64,000 bases of DNA from positions 496,001 through 560,000 of the forward strand of contig JACDOX010000084.1 of the NCBI GenBank assembly GCA_014549065.1. Reading direction: 5' to 3'. Below are positions 51,411 through 64,000 of this stretch, one piece after another (the stretch's first letter is position 1; each line of letters starts with the position of its first letter). The notes below the pieces were generated by a model, which saw only the letters and a program-made list of their open reading frames with translations, was not told the origin of the DNA and did not search any database. Both the position numbers and the translations under genes were made by a program. The stretch is from Cardinalis cardinalis. Taxonomy: Eukaryota > Chordata > Aves > Passeriformes > Cardinalidae.

Positions 51411-51435
51411 GTATGTATGTATTTATTTATTTATT
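51411..51435 (+). repeat. (GTAT)n/(TTAT)n short microsatellite
   Basis: GTATGTATGT passes directly into ATTTATTTATTTATT. A compound tetranucleotide repeat of about 25 bases. Confidence 0.8.
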
Positions 51436-53616
51436 CACAGAAAAATCTAAATACATGTAAGCAACCCTAAAGAGATTATTCTATTTTTTTAATTCTTATG
51501 TTACTGTTAATTTTCCTTTTCCCAACAGTTTTAATTGTGGTGTGAAATCTCCTAATCTGCTGCAGCAACACTGGAAGATGAATTATAATGGTACTTTAGC
51601 CTTCCATAAAGAATTTTCATTTGTGCACACATTTTTTTAACTTTTATTTTAGTTTTTAAGTGTTTCCTGAAGTGGAAAATTGTTTCCACCACAATACATA
51701 TCTGTACTTTATTCTTTAGAAGATGAACAGCAGGGATTAAAATTNAACTCATGATAAGATTTTACATGATTAATTGCAGAAGAAGATTAGAGCCCCAGTA
51801 AACTAATTACCAGAGAAGCTCCTGAGTGTGCTCTTTTGCTATGCAGGCTCTGATAAATAAGGAGTGATTGGAGGGGAATGGTGATGTCAGATTTCACAGT
51901 AACTGAATTTACATTTTTGCCTCAATTTTCAATGCATTCTTTATTAGCTTTTATTGCTCCTTGCCTTACATTCCTGTTACTCCTCTCGTTACTCTTGTTC
52001 CCAGTGATTAAGCACTAGGCAGTGCTTAATAATAATAAGAATAATAATTGGGATTGGTTGATACTAGGAAAATATCCAAGAGTGATTCTGTGGACATTAA
52101 TGCATGTATCCATATGCCTGTGTATGAATACTTACACATATACAGATGGATGCACACACACACTTTTGTTAGTGGGTATGCTCAGATGTTGCCTGACTCT
52201 TCTGGAAGAAATTTCTTACTTTTAGCTTGTAAAAGTATTGAAGAACTTGCTTATTCAGAGTCTCTGCCATATCTCCTTTGAAGAGGGCTTGTTGATGCAA
52301 GTTGTGAAGTAGAAAAAGATAGTACTGCAGTGCTGTTTCTGGGCTATTGACGATTTTCCACATATTTTGGGGCTGNTGGTGAGAAAAACAGAGTGACAAA
52401 AACATTGTGACAAAACCAAGTATCTTGGTAATTCCTTGTGTTAATATAGCCATCTCCTGCAGGATACAGATCACAAAAATTAGAATGAATTTCTATATGA
52501 TAACAGATATTACATGGGAATCTCTTTATTGCATCGATCTTTGACAACGGTGTAGCAAATGCTGCAAATCCAAGCCACCAGATTATTTAGTCTTCAAGGT
52601 GCCCATTTTTCAAAGTGCTGGTTTGTTATGATATGCTGTATTTTGGAAGGGAAGAATGATACCTCTCAAGTACTGAATCCTCCAAAGCTACCTAGACTGA
52701 AATCCACCTGACTGGTACACCATATTTATGTCTATGTTTCAGCCCTTCTTAAGTGTCTGCAATGTGTTCTTACTTTTATAGGTTGTATCTTTGTAAACTC
52801 GTATCTACTTCTAGGTTCAGATTTTAGCAGAGAATTCTAGGATTAACTACTACAGAGAATATTAAAACCTTTATACACAAAGAGAANTTGCTCTGGAATC
52901 CACTTGCTCAGTCATACATGTCTTTCAGGCATCTGAAGCCATTATTAATTGACCTCGGTAGCTTCATTAAAAAGAGATAGAACAACTTTCATTTGTGTAT
53001 CAGTACAGATGGTGATAGCCCCAGAACTGTTGCTTCGAGCCAGAGATCACAAGCTGTTTAAACCAGAGCATATCCCTCGATATACTTCCCACTGATCATG
53101 GGCCATTAACAGTACTAAGTTCCAGTGGGAAAGTGGGCTAGTCGAGAACTCTGCTTGGCTGCTTTAGGGCAGAGCTTGTGTTATGCAGTTTACTGCACTA
53201 ATTATATACTGTTGATGAGCTCATTAGAGGACAATAAAGGAAAATGAAAACAGTTTGCAATATGTGTGGTCAAATTAGCCACACAGAGAAATTACAGTCA
53301 GTACTTAAATGCTGTATAGCAAGTGTCCATTAAAAAAATGTAGACACTCGTGTATGTACACTGTAATGATGCCTAAACTAATTTTCTTTAATGTGTTTAT
53401 TTTTCAAATTGGGAATTGGATCCTGTTTCTATCTGATTAGAATGCAAAGGAAAGATTTAAATGAGGCAGGCAACAGGATATTTATAGCCATGTTCTTCAT
53501 GGAAGTTTTTAATTATGCAGATCTGAGTTGGTGGTCAACTTGCAGTGTTTTAGGGTTCAAATCTTATCTCCAGTTAAGAAAGAAANGATTTTTAAATTGA
53601 TAGACCACTCAAGATT

Positions 53617-53674
53617 ATCAATTTAAGACTATCCACTTAAGACTATCCATTTAAGTCTCCATTTAAGACTGTCC
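53617..53674 (+). repeat. ~16-bp minisatellite, ~4 copies
   Basis: Units of the type ATTTAAGACTATCC / ACTTAAGACTATCC / ATTTAAGTCTCC / ATTTAAGACTGTCC run in tandem. The third copy is shortened. Embedded in otherwise plain intron. Confidence 0.8.
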
Positions 53675-56600
53675 TATATGCAGTTGAGTGAAAATAAAGG
53701 CATTTAAGTGCAGTTCATGGTAATTTAAAGAAAAAAATATTTTAAAGATTTATTTCATAAGCACTTGCTGTGTACACATATGTACACTAATTCATATACA
53801 AAATAATAGCATGGATAGAAGCTGACGGTGGTACTTAACTGCAAAGGATCTTCTCTGTGGGTGTAAAAAAGTTTATATGTGCAAGTTATAACAGGGAAAG
53901 TACAGTAGAGGTTACTTTTTTTATAGCTGCAGCCAAATCTGATCAAGATGGTTCTACAGAAGACAAATGAGGGACCTTTTCCCAAACTGCTCAAAAGTTG
54001 GTATACTTNTGTGTGTCATTGTTCCTTGCCCCAAGCCTGTGAAATACCTCAGAATTTTAATCTTTCTATTTAACCTGACTCATTCTAACAGAAGTTACTT
54101 AGGAAAGGATTGCAGTTGCAACCATACTGAGGGACTTGATGGGGGAGCTACTTTCAGTAAGGATTGGTTACTTAATGGAAATAAGTTACTTAATGGACAT
54201 CTGTGAGCCTGCAGTTTATCTATCAGGCTCAGCTTACCCAAAATGGAGTGTGCCATAAATGCATAAATTGCTCAGAATTACATTGTCAGGGGCAAACCAG
54301 ATTCCTGGTGCTTTGACTAATTGAAATTCTTTTGTACAAGGTTTTCAGCAAACCCTGTACGAAATTTCAGCTCCTTTGCAAGTCTAAATTTGTAAATGAG
54401 CCTTCATGTGCTTAGACCAGAGATTTTATAAATCGTTGCTATCCTGAAATTTCTTTTCTATTTGGTTTATTGTAGCTTTTCCACTGCAGTTGTTTTCTCT
54501 GTTTTTGATTGATCTGCTATAATGAAATTCTCTCAGCATAAGCTGGAAATATCACATACCTATGGAGTCCAGATGAAGCTGCAAATTTGGTGTCTTTATT
54601 GATATAGGCCTGTTTAATTAAGGAAATAACCTGATAGTCCTCCAAAATGATTTTTTTCATGCTATTCTTTCTGAACTAATCCAGTGATGGGAAAATTTGG
54701 GATGAATCTGTATCAAGAATTCTCATATATTTGTGGATTTTTTCGTTGTCCAACCATTCACTGTGTAGCTGTAACATTGGCACTAAAGTAATGCTTAAAC
54801 ACTTTTTCAAGTGTTCATTTCTTCTTAGAAAAGAAATTCGATTGACTTTCATGTTAGAAGAGCTAATTCTTGCAAATGAATGTAAAGAATGTATATATAG
54901 AATATATATCATTTTTATGATGACTTATTGTAAAATAAAAATCTCAGTAGATGCTTTAAGGATAATTTATTTTCTGAACTTAAATATATCTTGAGATATA
55001 ACTGTTGAACAAGTAAGCAGTTATATTTTTTTTTATTGCCATGAAAACAAAATTATGTCAGTGAGAGAACACAGAATTGCATGCTGGGTGGAAACTGACT
55101 GGATGATTTAATCCTTGTTATAACCAGAGACTTGATCTGGTTTTGGAAGGTTGATGTTGTTGGGGCTTTTTTGTCACATAAATTAAGATTGATTCAAAAT
55201 AATTTTCTTTGCTTATTATTACTTTAATACTGAAAATTTCTCCAAAGCAAAAATAATCTGATAGAAAAGCATAGGAAAATAGTCAGAAGTAAAACTACTG
55301 GGTATGTAGTTTTACTGAATGTGTGGAATGGGAACTAAAACTCTCATTTGCACAAACAGGTGCAGAAGTCCATTAGTCTTAAGGTTCAGAAAAGTACATG
55401 AATGAACTTTTTCCATTGTATAGTGTGCAAAGCATGTCNTTGTGATCAAAGCTATGTAACAGTAACTCTCTTTATGCCAACAAAAATAACATAAATCAAC
55501 CTAAGCAGATTGTGTGTTGCCAGAACAATCACTATTTTTTAACTAATATATAAATTTTATATGCAATATATATATCTAAATCAGAATTTCTCTGTTTTCC
55601 TTGTTTTTTTATATTACCAATCTAAGAATTTCGCANGCAAAAATAGTATGAAATCTTTTTTAAAATGCCTTGTGGTCAAAAATGATATAATAAATTTTTT
55701 GTTAAGTTGCACATTTTTAAGGTAATGTATTTGTAGGTTATTATTTGCTCTTCAATAAAATAAATTTTNTTATATTATTGCATAATAATATTTATTGTGT
55801 TATTATCATAATTTGATGAACTATTAATTTAAAAACTATTGATTTTCCAGAATATNCATTATTGTAATTTTTCAGGGTGCATTATAACTTGTGGAATAGG
55901 TTATCAGAAACTTCATACTAAAAAAGGCAAGCCAAATTATCTTGTATTNCTCATATCCAAATAACTGAATTCCATTCTAAGCTGGAAGGAATAACTAGGC
56001 AAAGCTTCAAATTGTGAAATTACCACTATTTTTTACCAAAATGGTATTTTTCTAAATCATNTGCAGTTATGGATTATCAAAGAAAATTGGCTCAGTTTTT
56101 CTTTGGGATAACTTCACCATTTCTTATTTTGTATTAATTAGCCAAAGTTCTTTTCATCTAAAATGAGCCCTACTGGTTTCCACAAACCAGAAAATTAACT
56201 GCACAAAATACTTGAGAGCCTACATCTGTGTGAAGAATGCCATGTGTTTTTTAAAACACCCCATTGTTACCAGTAGACTAATTTATTGCCCCTTTTCTTT
56301 CCCCTGCACTTGGTGCCTGCTCTGGGGGGCACTGCAGTCCAGANAATTCTTTTCTGTGGTGGCTGCTTGTAACTACAAAGTTTGTGGATTTTGTGGGCTT
56401 CCTTTAGAAGGGCAAGTAGAGGGATCACCAGAGTGAGAAGGAATAGGGCTACTTCAGACAGGACCTACCAGGGAAAATGGCTAATTTAGACTGCATAACT
56501 CTTTAGCACTCAATGTTACTAAATTTCTTCTGTCATTGTTCTTATAGCTTTGTTGCCCATCTAGTACAGAGTTAATGTTTTTTGAAACTTAGATCATAAT

Positions 56601-59600
56601 ATCCTTCCAAATTTAGTAACTGGAGAACAGTTAGACCNAGGAAGGATTCCCATTGATTTTATCTTTATTGAGAATTGGATCAGCCCATAAATGAACAATT
56701 TGTGTAACCTTTTAATTAACTGAAGTGCCCAAGTTAGTCATCACAACAGAATCACAGGACTGTGTGTACAATTGGTGATTCAGTTCGCCTAACTGAAGAT
56801 CTACATGTGCTATTAGAGGATATAATTCATGTTATCAAAGTGTAATCTGAACTATTATCTGAATCAATAATCATTTGAAAAGAAAGAAGATCCCTTTTTG
56901 CCAGAGTGCAGAGAACCACAGGTTCAATAATGAAATGATTGACTGTGCACTTCCAAGAAAAGGCAGTTAAACTGCACGCTGTGCTCTGTACTTGGACAAA
57001 ACATTAGAGACTGGAGTTATATTTACTCAAATTGAAAATAAACTTGAATAAGGAATGAATCTTGGTTTGGTACTGTACCAAAACCTTTCCCCATGTGCTA
57101 GAAAATAGGTGCATGAAGCCATTGTCCATCTGGCTGCTACATTTTACTGCTGTGTTTTACAGTCCAACTTTTGTATTTTAAGGACTACACTGTATATCCA
57201 AGGCTTAGAAATTCTTNGGCACTTCAAGACTGAGTCCACCTGTTCAAGGTACACTAGAGTTAGAAATTGCTTTAGTTAGGAAAAGGTAATGGTTGTCAGT
57301 CTTAGTTATTAAATTCAAGTGCTTTATAATGATTTTTGTAGCTAGAACAGCATTAGTAATAATAATTCAATTATTATTAGAGTATTTAAAATAAATTATA
57401 AAATACAAATATTGTAATTATTTTTTAGTTTCCACTTCCATGAAGAAACTACAAATTAGAACAGTGAGAATATAACAACTCTGAGAGACTGCCTCTTGAG
57501 CTGCAGTCAGAGTTTTAAATTCCAACAAATCTCAGTAAACACCTGAAGTAAAATCATCAGCTTTTCCTCATCAGGAATTAAAGACACTTCAAAAATCTTT
57601 TGAGTTTTATATAGGTTTCATATTCATCATTCAAATGAATGGTGAATTCATTTCTTATTCACCAAACACCTGAGGTGCTTAGCCACGAACAAGAATTAAG
57701 GTGTATAAATACGACTAGCCAACCCATGAGTTTGATTCAGATTCTAAATTCTGCCTGACATGCCATAATGTAATCAGATGATTATGTACTTATTGTTGTT
57801 ATTTTTAATACGTGCAGAAATCAATATTTTAGATCTACTGATGTCGGTGACTTTTATTGACTCCAGGGTGAATGGAATTAAGCCTAGAGCATAGAAGATG
57901 GTATGAGCAAATATTTAGCTCGTATTAGATGTTGTTCATCTTGTGGAACAAAGTTGTTCAAGTACTGAGAGCCTTATGCAAGTCAGTGCTTTTTTTTTTC
58001 ATGTAAACTATTTGCAAACTTTATTTTGCTAACTAGGTTTTGGAGAGAAATAGAAAGTAATTCATAAATAAGGGACTAAATTAAACACTAGCAGGGTACT
58101 GATTCCCTCTATTTGTTAAAGTACCCACCAAAACCTAGCAAGTATGGATTTGATTTTTTCCTTGAAAACAGAAAGCAGATCTGAAGTGGAATGTCTTTTG
58201 ACAATGTATTTTCAGGGGTTTTTTCAGGTGTTATTCCACTAAGTACAACAATATTATTATATTATACAACATGAAAATATTTCCTAGTGCAAGAACTTGA
58301 GTTTCAATGTTTTATGGTTTTTGTTTAGAGTTGAAAATTCTGCATCTTATCTGTGTCAGCAAGCNTTTAAATAACTGATGCAAACCAGAGCAGAGTGGGA
58401 AAATACAAGCTAATGCATAAAACCCAGGCTAATGCATAATAATGATCAGAGCAGTTTCAGTGTGAAGTAGGAAATGCAGATATAAATCCTGTCAATCTGA
58501 GAAGAAACCCTGAGTGTTTCAGTGTACTCTGGGTGATTCTCTGCCCTTTTTATAGGTACAGACGAAGTTGCCAGCATCTCTTTCTAATTTCTGAAGTTGA
58601 ATGTCTAGTCCTTAGTTNAATTTGTTTCATATAGTTTAAAATGTATAAGATGGAGATAATAATCTTCCCAATTTTTATTGCAATGACATCTTTTTAAGAA
58701 GATCCAGATCTGGCTTTTAAGAGATAAAAAGTGAAAGTGATCTTTAATTTTTTTTTGTCCTGAAGGAGAATGCAGTTTAAGATTTCAAAACCTAACATCA
58801 TATAATTTTTTTGATTGCAAGATCATCTTAAATGACTATGAACATTAAAAAATCTTTCTTTTTTGCTGTTAAATTAAAAAACTATAGGCTCAAAGCTATG
58901 TTGCTCATACTAGTCATCCCTGGTTGAGATTCAAAGCTGTATATCCCTAGGCTTGAAGCCAAATTTACACTCAGCCTACTTCAGGAGGCACATAAACATC
59001 CTTGTGCATGGTCACAGTAGCTTGTCTGAGATACTGTATGAAATTCAGTATTATATACTAAAGTGCTCTTTCTCCCATATAAAGCTGGTTTACCTCCAAC
59101 CCCTGTGTGGCCTGAAGAGAACCTCAGAAAATAAACCATGGGCCTCATTTCTTGAAGAGTTGCTTCCATTCTTTGACAATCAAGTTCCATTTTCTGTTAG
59201 CAAAACATAGGATTAGACACCTGATTTAACATCCCCAAAGTCTATGACCTTGGGCCAGAAAGTACTTTTTTGAAATTCTGTGTACAAATTTAACTNCATG
59301 ACATCTACAAGTTCTATTTTNCTCCAAAACCAAAAAGGGAATAAATATTTTAAGTGAGAAAATTTTCCTTTTGCATGTTCTAAGGCTATCTGTCACTTAA
59401 ATCAGCTGAACTAGGAATTAATNGATTCGAAAATATATTGTCATTCTAAACAAGTCAGATTTATCTGGAAGCTCTCTCAAAGGTATCTCTCCATTACAAT
59501 TTCATAATATATGGTAAAGGATATACAGTAACAGGAAATAAAAATCCATTCAAGGCNGACTTGTGTTCCAGAAAGACTCCATCCAATGCCCTTTTGATAT

Positions 59601-61835
59601 CTTCAACCATTTTGTCAGGNGTATTCTAAAATAAAGATAATAATGTTGAAGAACATAAGCTAGTACCTATAGTGTGGTTGGATGCCTTCTCATGAAGAAG
59701 CACATATGCTGTAGGTAACCAAAATAGTTTAAATCTTTGCCTGTATATGGATCTTTATTTTATTTTGTCATATGTGGTATAGATTTTAAAAGCACACTAT
59801 TGTTTTCATTTGCTTATTCAATGAAATGGTCTTTCTTCTTACTGACAAAGTCCAAATAATGAACTAATTTATTTCACATCAAACTGACCATGGTGTTCAA
59901 TTGCAATTAGTTTTTTATTAGTCATATAATATTAAGTAGTGTTAGTCATCATACTGATACCAGTTGTTGTTATGATAGCATGCATTCCAAACAAAATGAC
60001 ATAAAGGGAATCATAAAATTCAGGTGAAGTATACTAGATCTCCTAACTCATCCCCAGCTAGTGAAGTACCTTGTACAATATGTTAGAGGCATAATTGAGA
60101 GTAGTAATAAAATATTAATAGCTTTGTTTTTCATTTCTGAAGTGTAGCATCCATTTATAAATAGGCTATGCATTGATATTACATATTAAATTTCCCCATG
60201 TATTTTGTCTCTTTAAGTAAATAATGAATTTAAGGGTAGATAGGGCTTGTAAGGANGACACATAACTGGAGAGGGCTAGCTTAAAATGCAAATACTTCCA
60301 TGACTATAAAGTAAGTATAATTTAAGGAATAAAAATGCTACCGCTATTTTTTAATTGGACCAAAATAAAATTGAGAAATTCTGTAGCTATTACTTGAGGT
60401 CAGACAAGCAGATTTTTTTTTACTGCTTCCTCAGCATATTAGCTAATATAAAGTTAGAAAGCTTTGAAAAGGAAGTTAAAAGTATGAGCACTTTTAAAAG
60501 TAGTCATACTTGCTATCATTTAACTGAAAATATTTAAGCAGAAAAGACATTACAGAATCTAAGTCCTNTAGTATGCAGAAAATGCATACTTGAGCAATCC
60601 AAGAGGCTGAAAGTGCTTAAAGAATTTCTATATTAATTAGAAATCCTAAATTACGTTGGCATATATATTATTTATAACAAGGCTGCTACTGTATCATCTT
60701 TAGTTACTAAAACGCAGCTGAGCATTTTGTTATTTGTGTAAACATGAACAATGAAAAGATNGTTTATTCCCAGAATGGGAGAGAAAAGTATTCTAATTAC
60801 AGTTTGCATTGTTTTGCCTGTGGGTTCCCCAAGAGCCAGTCCCTGATGGGAAGCTGCTGTCTCACATTCAGTGATGCATGAACTCAGGNTCTTTGTTCTG
60901 CAATAGGAAAAAAAAGTATCTGTGCAGTGCTATTTCTTGACTCCTGCATGTAAAAGGTTATTGTACTTGATTCCTCTGCATCTGCACAGAGCTGACACAG
61001 AATCTGTCCTTTTTTCTTTCTGCTTCTGCATGTAACTATTGTTAGTTTCTTTCTTCTGTGGTCAAAAGACAGTGGAAAGAGGGTAGAATCAATTTTTACT
61101 TTGGCAATGAAAGAAAAAGTTTCTGAATCTATACATTAATATCTGAATAATTGCTTATTATGTAGACTGTTCAGAATATGTAGATGAAGGGGAAAGTAAG
61201 CTNATAATCACCTGTTCCTTTGGGAAAAATACAAAAGCTAAACCAAGTGCCACCTAATGTTATCTTATTTACAGGTCATACAAATATATTTTTATTTTTG
61301 ACAAAGTATTGAAGTCANTTGTGAGCATATGAAAGAAACCCCTCATACTGAAGTTCTCTTGTAAACTGTTCTCCAAATAATTAAATAATATGGAAAAATG
61401 TCAGAAGACAAAATAAAATGTATTTATTCCAGCCATATCTTCCCACAGCGTGACATGTCGTGTGAAAACAACATAAAGCATTTTATGCCATCTGTGCTGG
61501 TTGGGGATACATTTACAAGCATGTCAATGTAGAATATTCCTTTTCAAGTTAGACAGAGTCATCTTATAGCAATAAGCACCTATATAGAGTGATCTACAAA
61601 AGCAGACAGCCATTGATATTTGGTTCACTTANATTCACTCCTTGAGCTTTGTTCCATCTCTGAGAGATGGAGCTTGTTCATCATGCTGTCATTCAGTTTT
61701 ATACAAATACAATGATACTACAAACTGTTGTTTCTGTAGTGAATAGATTTTAATGAGATAAATTCTGAATACTAAATTTTAGCAACCTTTAAGTAAAATA
61801 TTAGTGTATCTTAANTAGGTGCTTAATAATTTTTA

Positions 61836-61950
61836 TAATATTTTTCAATATTATGCTATAATATATGNCATAATTTATTTTATGCATTATTATAGATACT
61901 ATATGACATATATACTATTTATTTTTGTAATATTTTTAAATACTAATAAA
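61836..61950. other. Very AT-rich tract
   Basis: More than about 85 percent A+T, with many ATATT/ATAAT words and two Ns. It may be a matrix-attachment-type or simply low-complexity region. No gene is possible here. Confidence 0.6.
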
Positions 61951-64000
61951 ATGTAGGAAAACATTCAGAAAAATGCCATAATTTCCCAAGGAATGTACAT
62001 AAAACATTTAGTAGATATAAGAAGTCTTAGTTCTAGTTGAACTTTACTGACTGCCATTGTATACCCAATCTCCATAAGTGTTCTGTAGAATCAAAGACTA
62101 TATTGTTTCAATGCACATGTTGTGTAAATTNCATCTTTCAAGCCACTTTCTCAAACAAGCCAGTGTATATTTGAGACTTATTACGTACAATTATTACCAA
62201 TGAAATCACAATAATTTGATGTCTGCATTTTCTCCTGAAACTGTTACCATTTAAGAAATAGTTTAAAAGAAAAAAATTACAGATCAAAATGTCTTGATTC
62301 TCTACTTTGTCCAAGCAGAGCTTTCATGCCTCTGGCAAAAGACCTGCTAAAAAGTGATTTGAAGCTCCCTCACTCAGGAGGTCCATCTTCAGCATAAGGT
62401 CTATCCACAGAGAACAGAGGATGAGTCTGCTTGAGAGAATTTATTTTTGTAATCCTACCCACAGAGTCCCAGCATGAGCTGGTAGGACTATCCCCTTTCA
62501 TGGTAGAGATTCTTTTCTCACCTATCCTGTTTATTGTGCAATAAATATCCTTTATTAATTAGTTAGCTATAGTAAGTTAAATATTATTTTTCACTTAATC
62601 TTCATTAAGCATTTGGCTTTTAATCTCAACACTTTGCTTAGTGTAAACTGTGCTGAATAATTTCACAGTAAAGATGCAATTTTCCATAGAAAAATAAAAA
62701 AGAGTCAGCTGCTGTGTATCACAGGAAGAATGCATGCATGTTGATTTTTAAGAAATACTCNTTGCTTTTCATGGCATTAATCAATTATTTCCTGTTCCAA
62801 AATTCCTATTACCAATGCTTATTTTTCATGCAATACCTTCTTAACAAACATTTGACTTTGAAACATTTAGGAAGAAAAAATCTTGGACACTAAGGAGTAG
62901 TCAGTCTTCTGAGGAGAAAAAAAAGTTCACCAAACAGGACACATTGAGTATTCTACTCTAAATGAATTTATCACTAAAATTTTGTCTTCCCTCTTAAGTT
63001 AGAAAAAGTTTAATGTGGTTTGTAGCTCTGTTATTTTTATCTTTGTGTGGACTCTCAGCATATATATACTGTGCATGCTGTCTATAATATATGTGCTAAT
63101 GTCTGAATAAGAACATTTACAAATGAATTATGAACAGTTCCATCTGGTGGAATGAGCTGTCAAAGTGACTTTTTTTTAATTAGACTTGAGANAAATTGCA
63201 AGAAATTATGATAGGCACTGTTTGCAGAAAAAGACCTCTTTTATTGAAGTGCCTGATAAAATTGAAGGAAATTATATTTTCAGGTATTCAAACTCCAGAT
63301 TCACTTCAGAAATTTATGAAAATGTATTTGTTGTTCTACACTGACTGAAGGTTCAAATATTTCACATTCACTGTATTTCATAAAAATTGTTAATTAGTAT
63401 GACCATGAAATATTTCTTCTTCCCAAGAAACACTCTAGTATATGCAGTTTTCCACACAGTTTGTATAAACAGTCCTTGCATGTGGCCAATCTGCCCTTCA
63501 GCAATAACCTTAAAATCTACCTTTCAGATCTTTATACTGGCTTATTTCAAGAAAATGTCATGTTTCTTCTGCATCCCTTTGAGCCTTCTATGAGGAAAAT
63601 TATCAGCCTACTACATTCCAAGTGGTGACAGTACCATGCTGCTGTTCACTGTTGTTTGCAGATTGTTCAATAGAATAAAGCATATTCCAGACAGATTTAA
63701 TCTTAAAATATGCAGCACTAATTGTGAAAAAGGCAGGAGGAAGATAAAATCAGTGGCAGCAAGATAAACTCCTGGTAGATCTCAGTCAGCAGTTTTCTTT
63801 GAACACAGACACAAATAGACACTAAGCTTTGTAAACGCGGTAAAAATTGGAAATGTGCATCATATATCAAAGAAAGAGACATATTGGCCAAAGTATTTTG
63901 ATCTGAAATANCATTACACAATTACCTTGTGCTCCTTTATTTAGCAGTTGTAATAATGGGCCCTGGAGATCAAACATGCTTTGTTCATGTTGGAGAAAAT

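Larger units (their letters stand above)
35965..64000 (+). other. PACRG: PACRG downstream intron (3' end outside window)
   Basis: Starts at the GTGAGT donor and runs to the window end. The expected C-terminal exon, which in mammals encodes Asn-Ser-Gly-Asp-Gly and later Glu-Ala-Phe-Glu-Arg-Tyr, was looked for and not recognised. Contents: minus-strand protein-like patch (37.6-39.1 kb), purine tract (39.3 kb), sense CR1 (42.5-43.1 kb), a perfect 15-bp hairpin (45.3 kb), short tandem duplications (48.2 and 53.6 kb) and AT-rich tracts (55.5-55.9, 61.8-61.95 kb). The stretches 36-37.6, 39.4-42.4, 43.1-45.2, 45.4-48.1, 48.3-51.4, 51.5-53.6, 53.7-61.8 and 62-64 kb show nothing else I can name. Single Ns are frequent. 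Confidence 0.75.

Noticed and set aside
57355..57381. AATAATAATT-C-AATTATTATT palindrome
   Set aside because: Low-complexity AT repeat; such palindromes are expected by chance.
1..64000. CRISPR arrays, operons, tRNA/rRNA genes, microRNA hairpins
   Set aside because: None seen. The tandem repeats lack spacer structure, and the perfect hairpins are shorter than microRNA precursors.

Overview
The window looks like avian nuclear DNA: AT-rich, gene-poor, vertebrate-type splice sites, several chicken-repeat-1 (CR1) LINE fragments with the bird-type 3' end, and an LTR of the avian ERV-L kind. I cannot name the species. No bacterial-style gene, operon, CRISPR array, rRNA or tRNA was seen.

The only gene I can identify is PACRG (parkin co-regulated gene) on the + strand. 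Two consecutive internal coding exons are present, at 24589-24760 and 35815-35964. Both have consensus splice sites, compatible phases and strong similarity to the central part of mammalian PACRG. PACRG is a conserved ciliary protein of the inner junction of axonemal doublet microtubules. The rest of the window is read as PACRG intron: the upstream intron (1-24588), the 11 kb intron between the exons (24761-35814), and the downstream intron (35965-64000). I recognised neither the preceding exon nor the C-terminal exon, so they probably lie outside.

Layout: 1-24.6 kb holds a CR1 3' tip fused to a hexamer microsatellite, a longer antisense CR1, a probable solo LTR with a short target duplication (15.1-15.6 kb), a 3'-truncated ERV-L LTR (19.3 kb), an antisense CR1 (22.8 kb) and several small hairpins and tandem repeats. 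24.6-36 kb holds the two exons and an old sense CR1 carrying part of its ORF2 (32.8-33.6 kb). 36-64 kb holds a sense CR1 (42.5 kb), small repeats, and a minus-strand patch (37.6-39.1 kb) whose translations look more protein-like than surrounding intron and are unexplained. Single N bases become much denser after about 37.3 kb, which suggests a change in assembly quality or source.

I found no convincing previously undescribed system. The best leads are the minus-strand patch at 37.6-39.1 kb, two cryptic-exon candidates (9.94 and 23.08 kb), and the inverted copy at the CR1/microsatellite junction at 1.56 kb.
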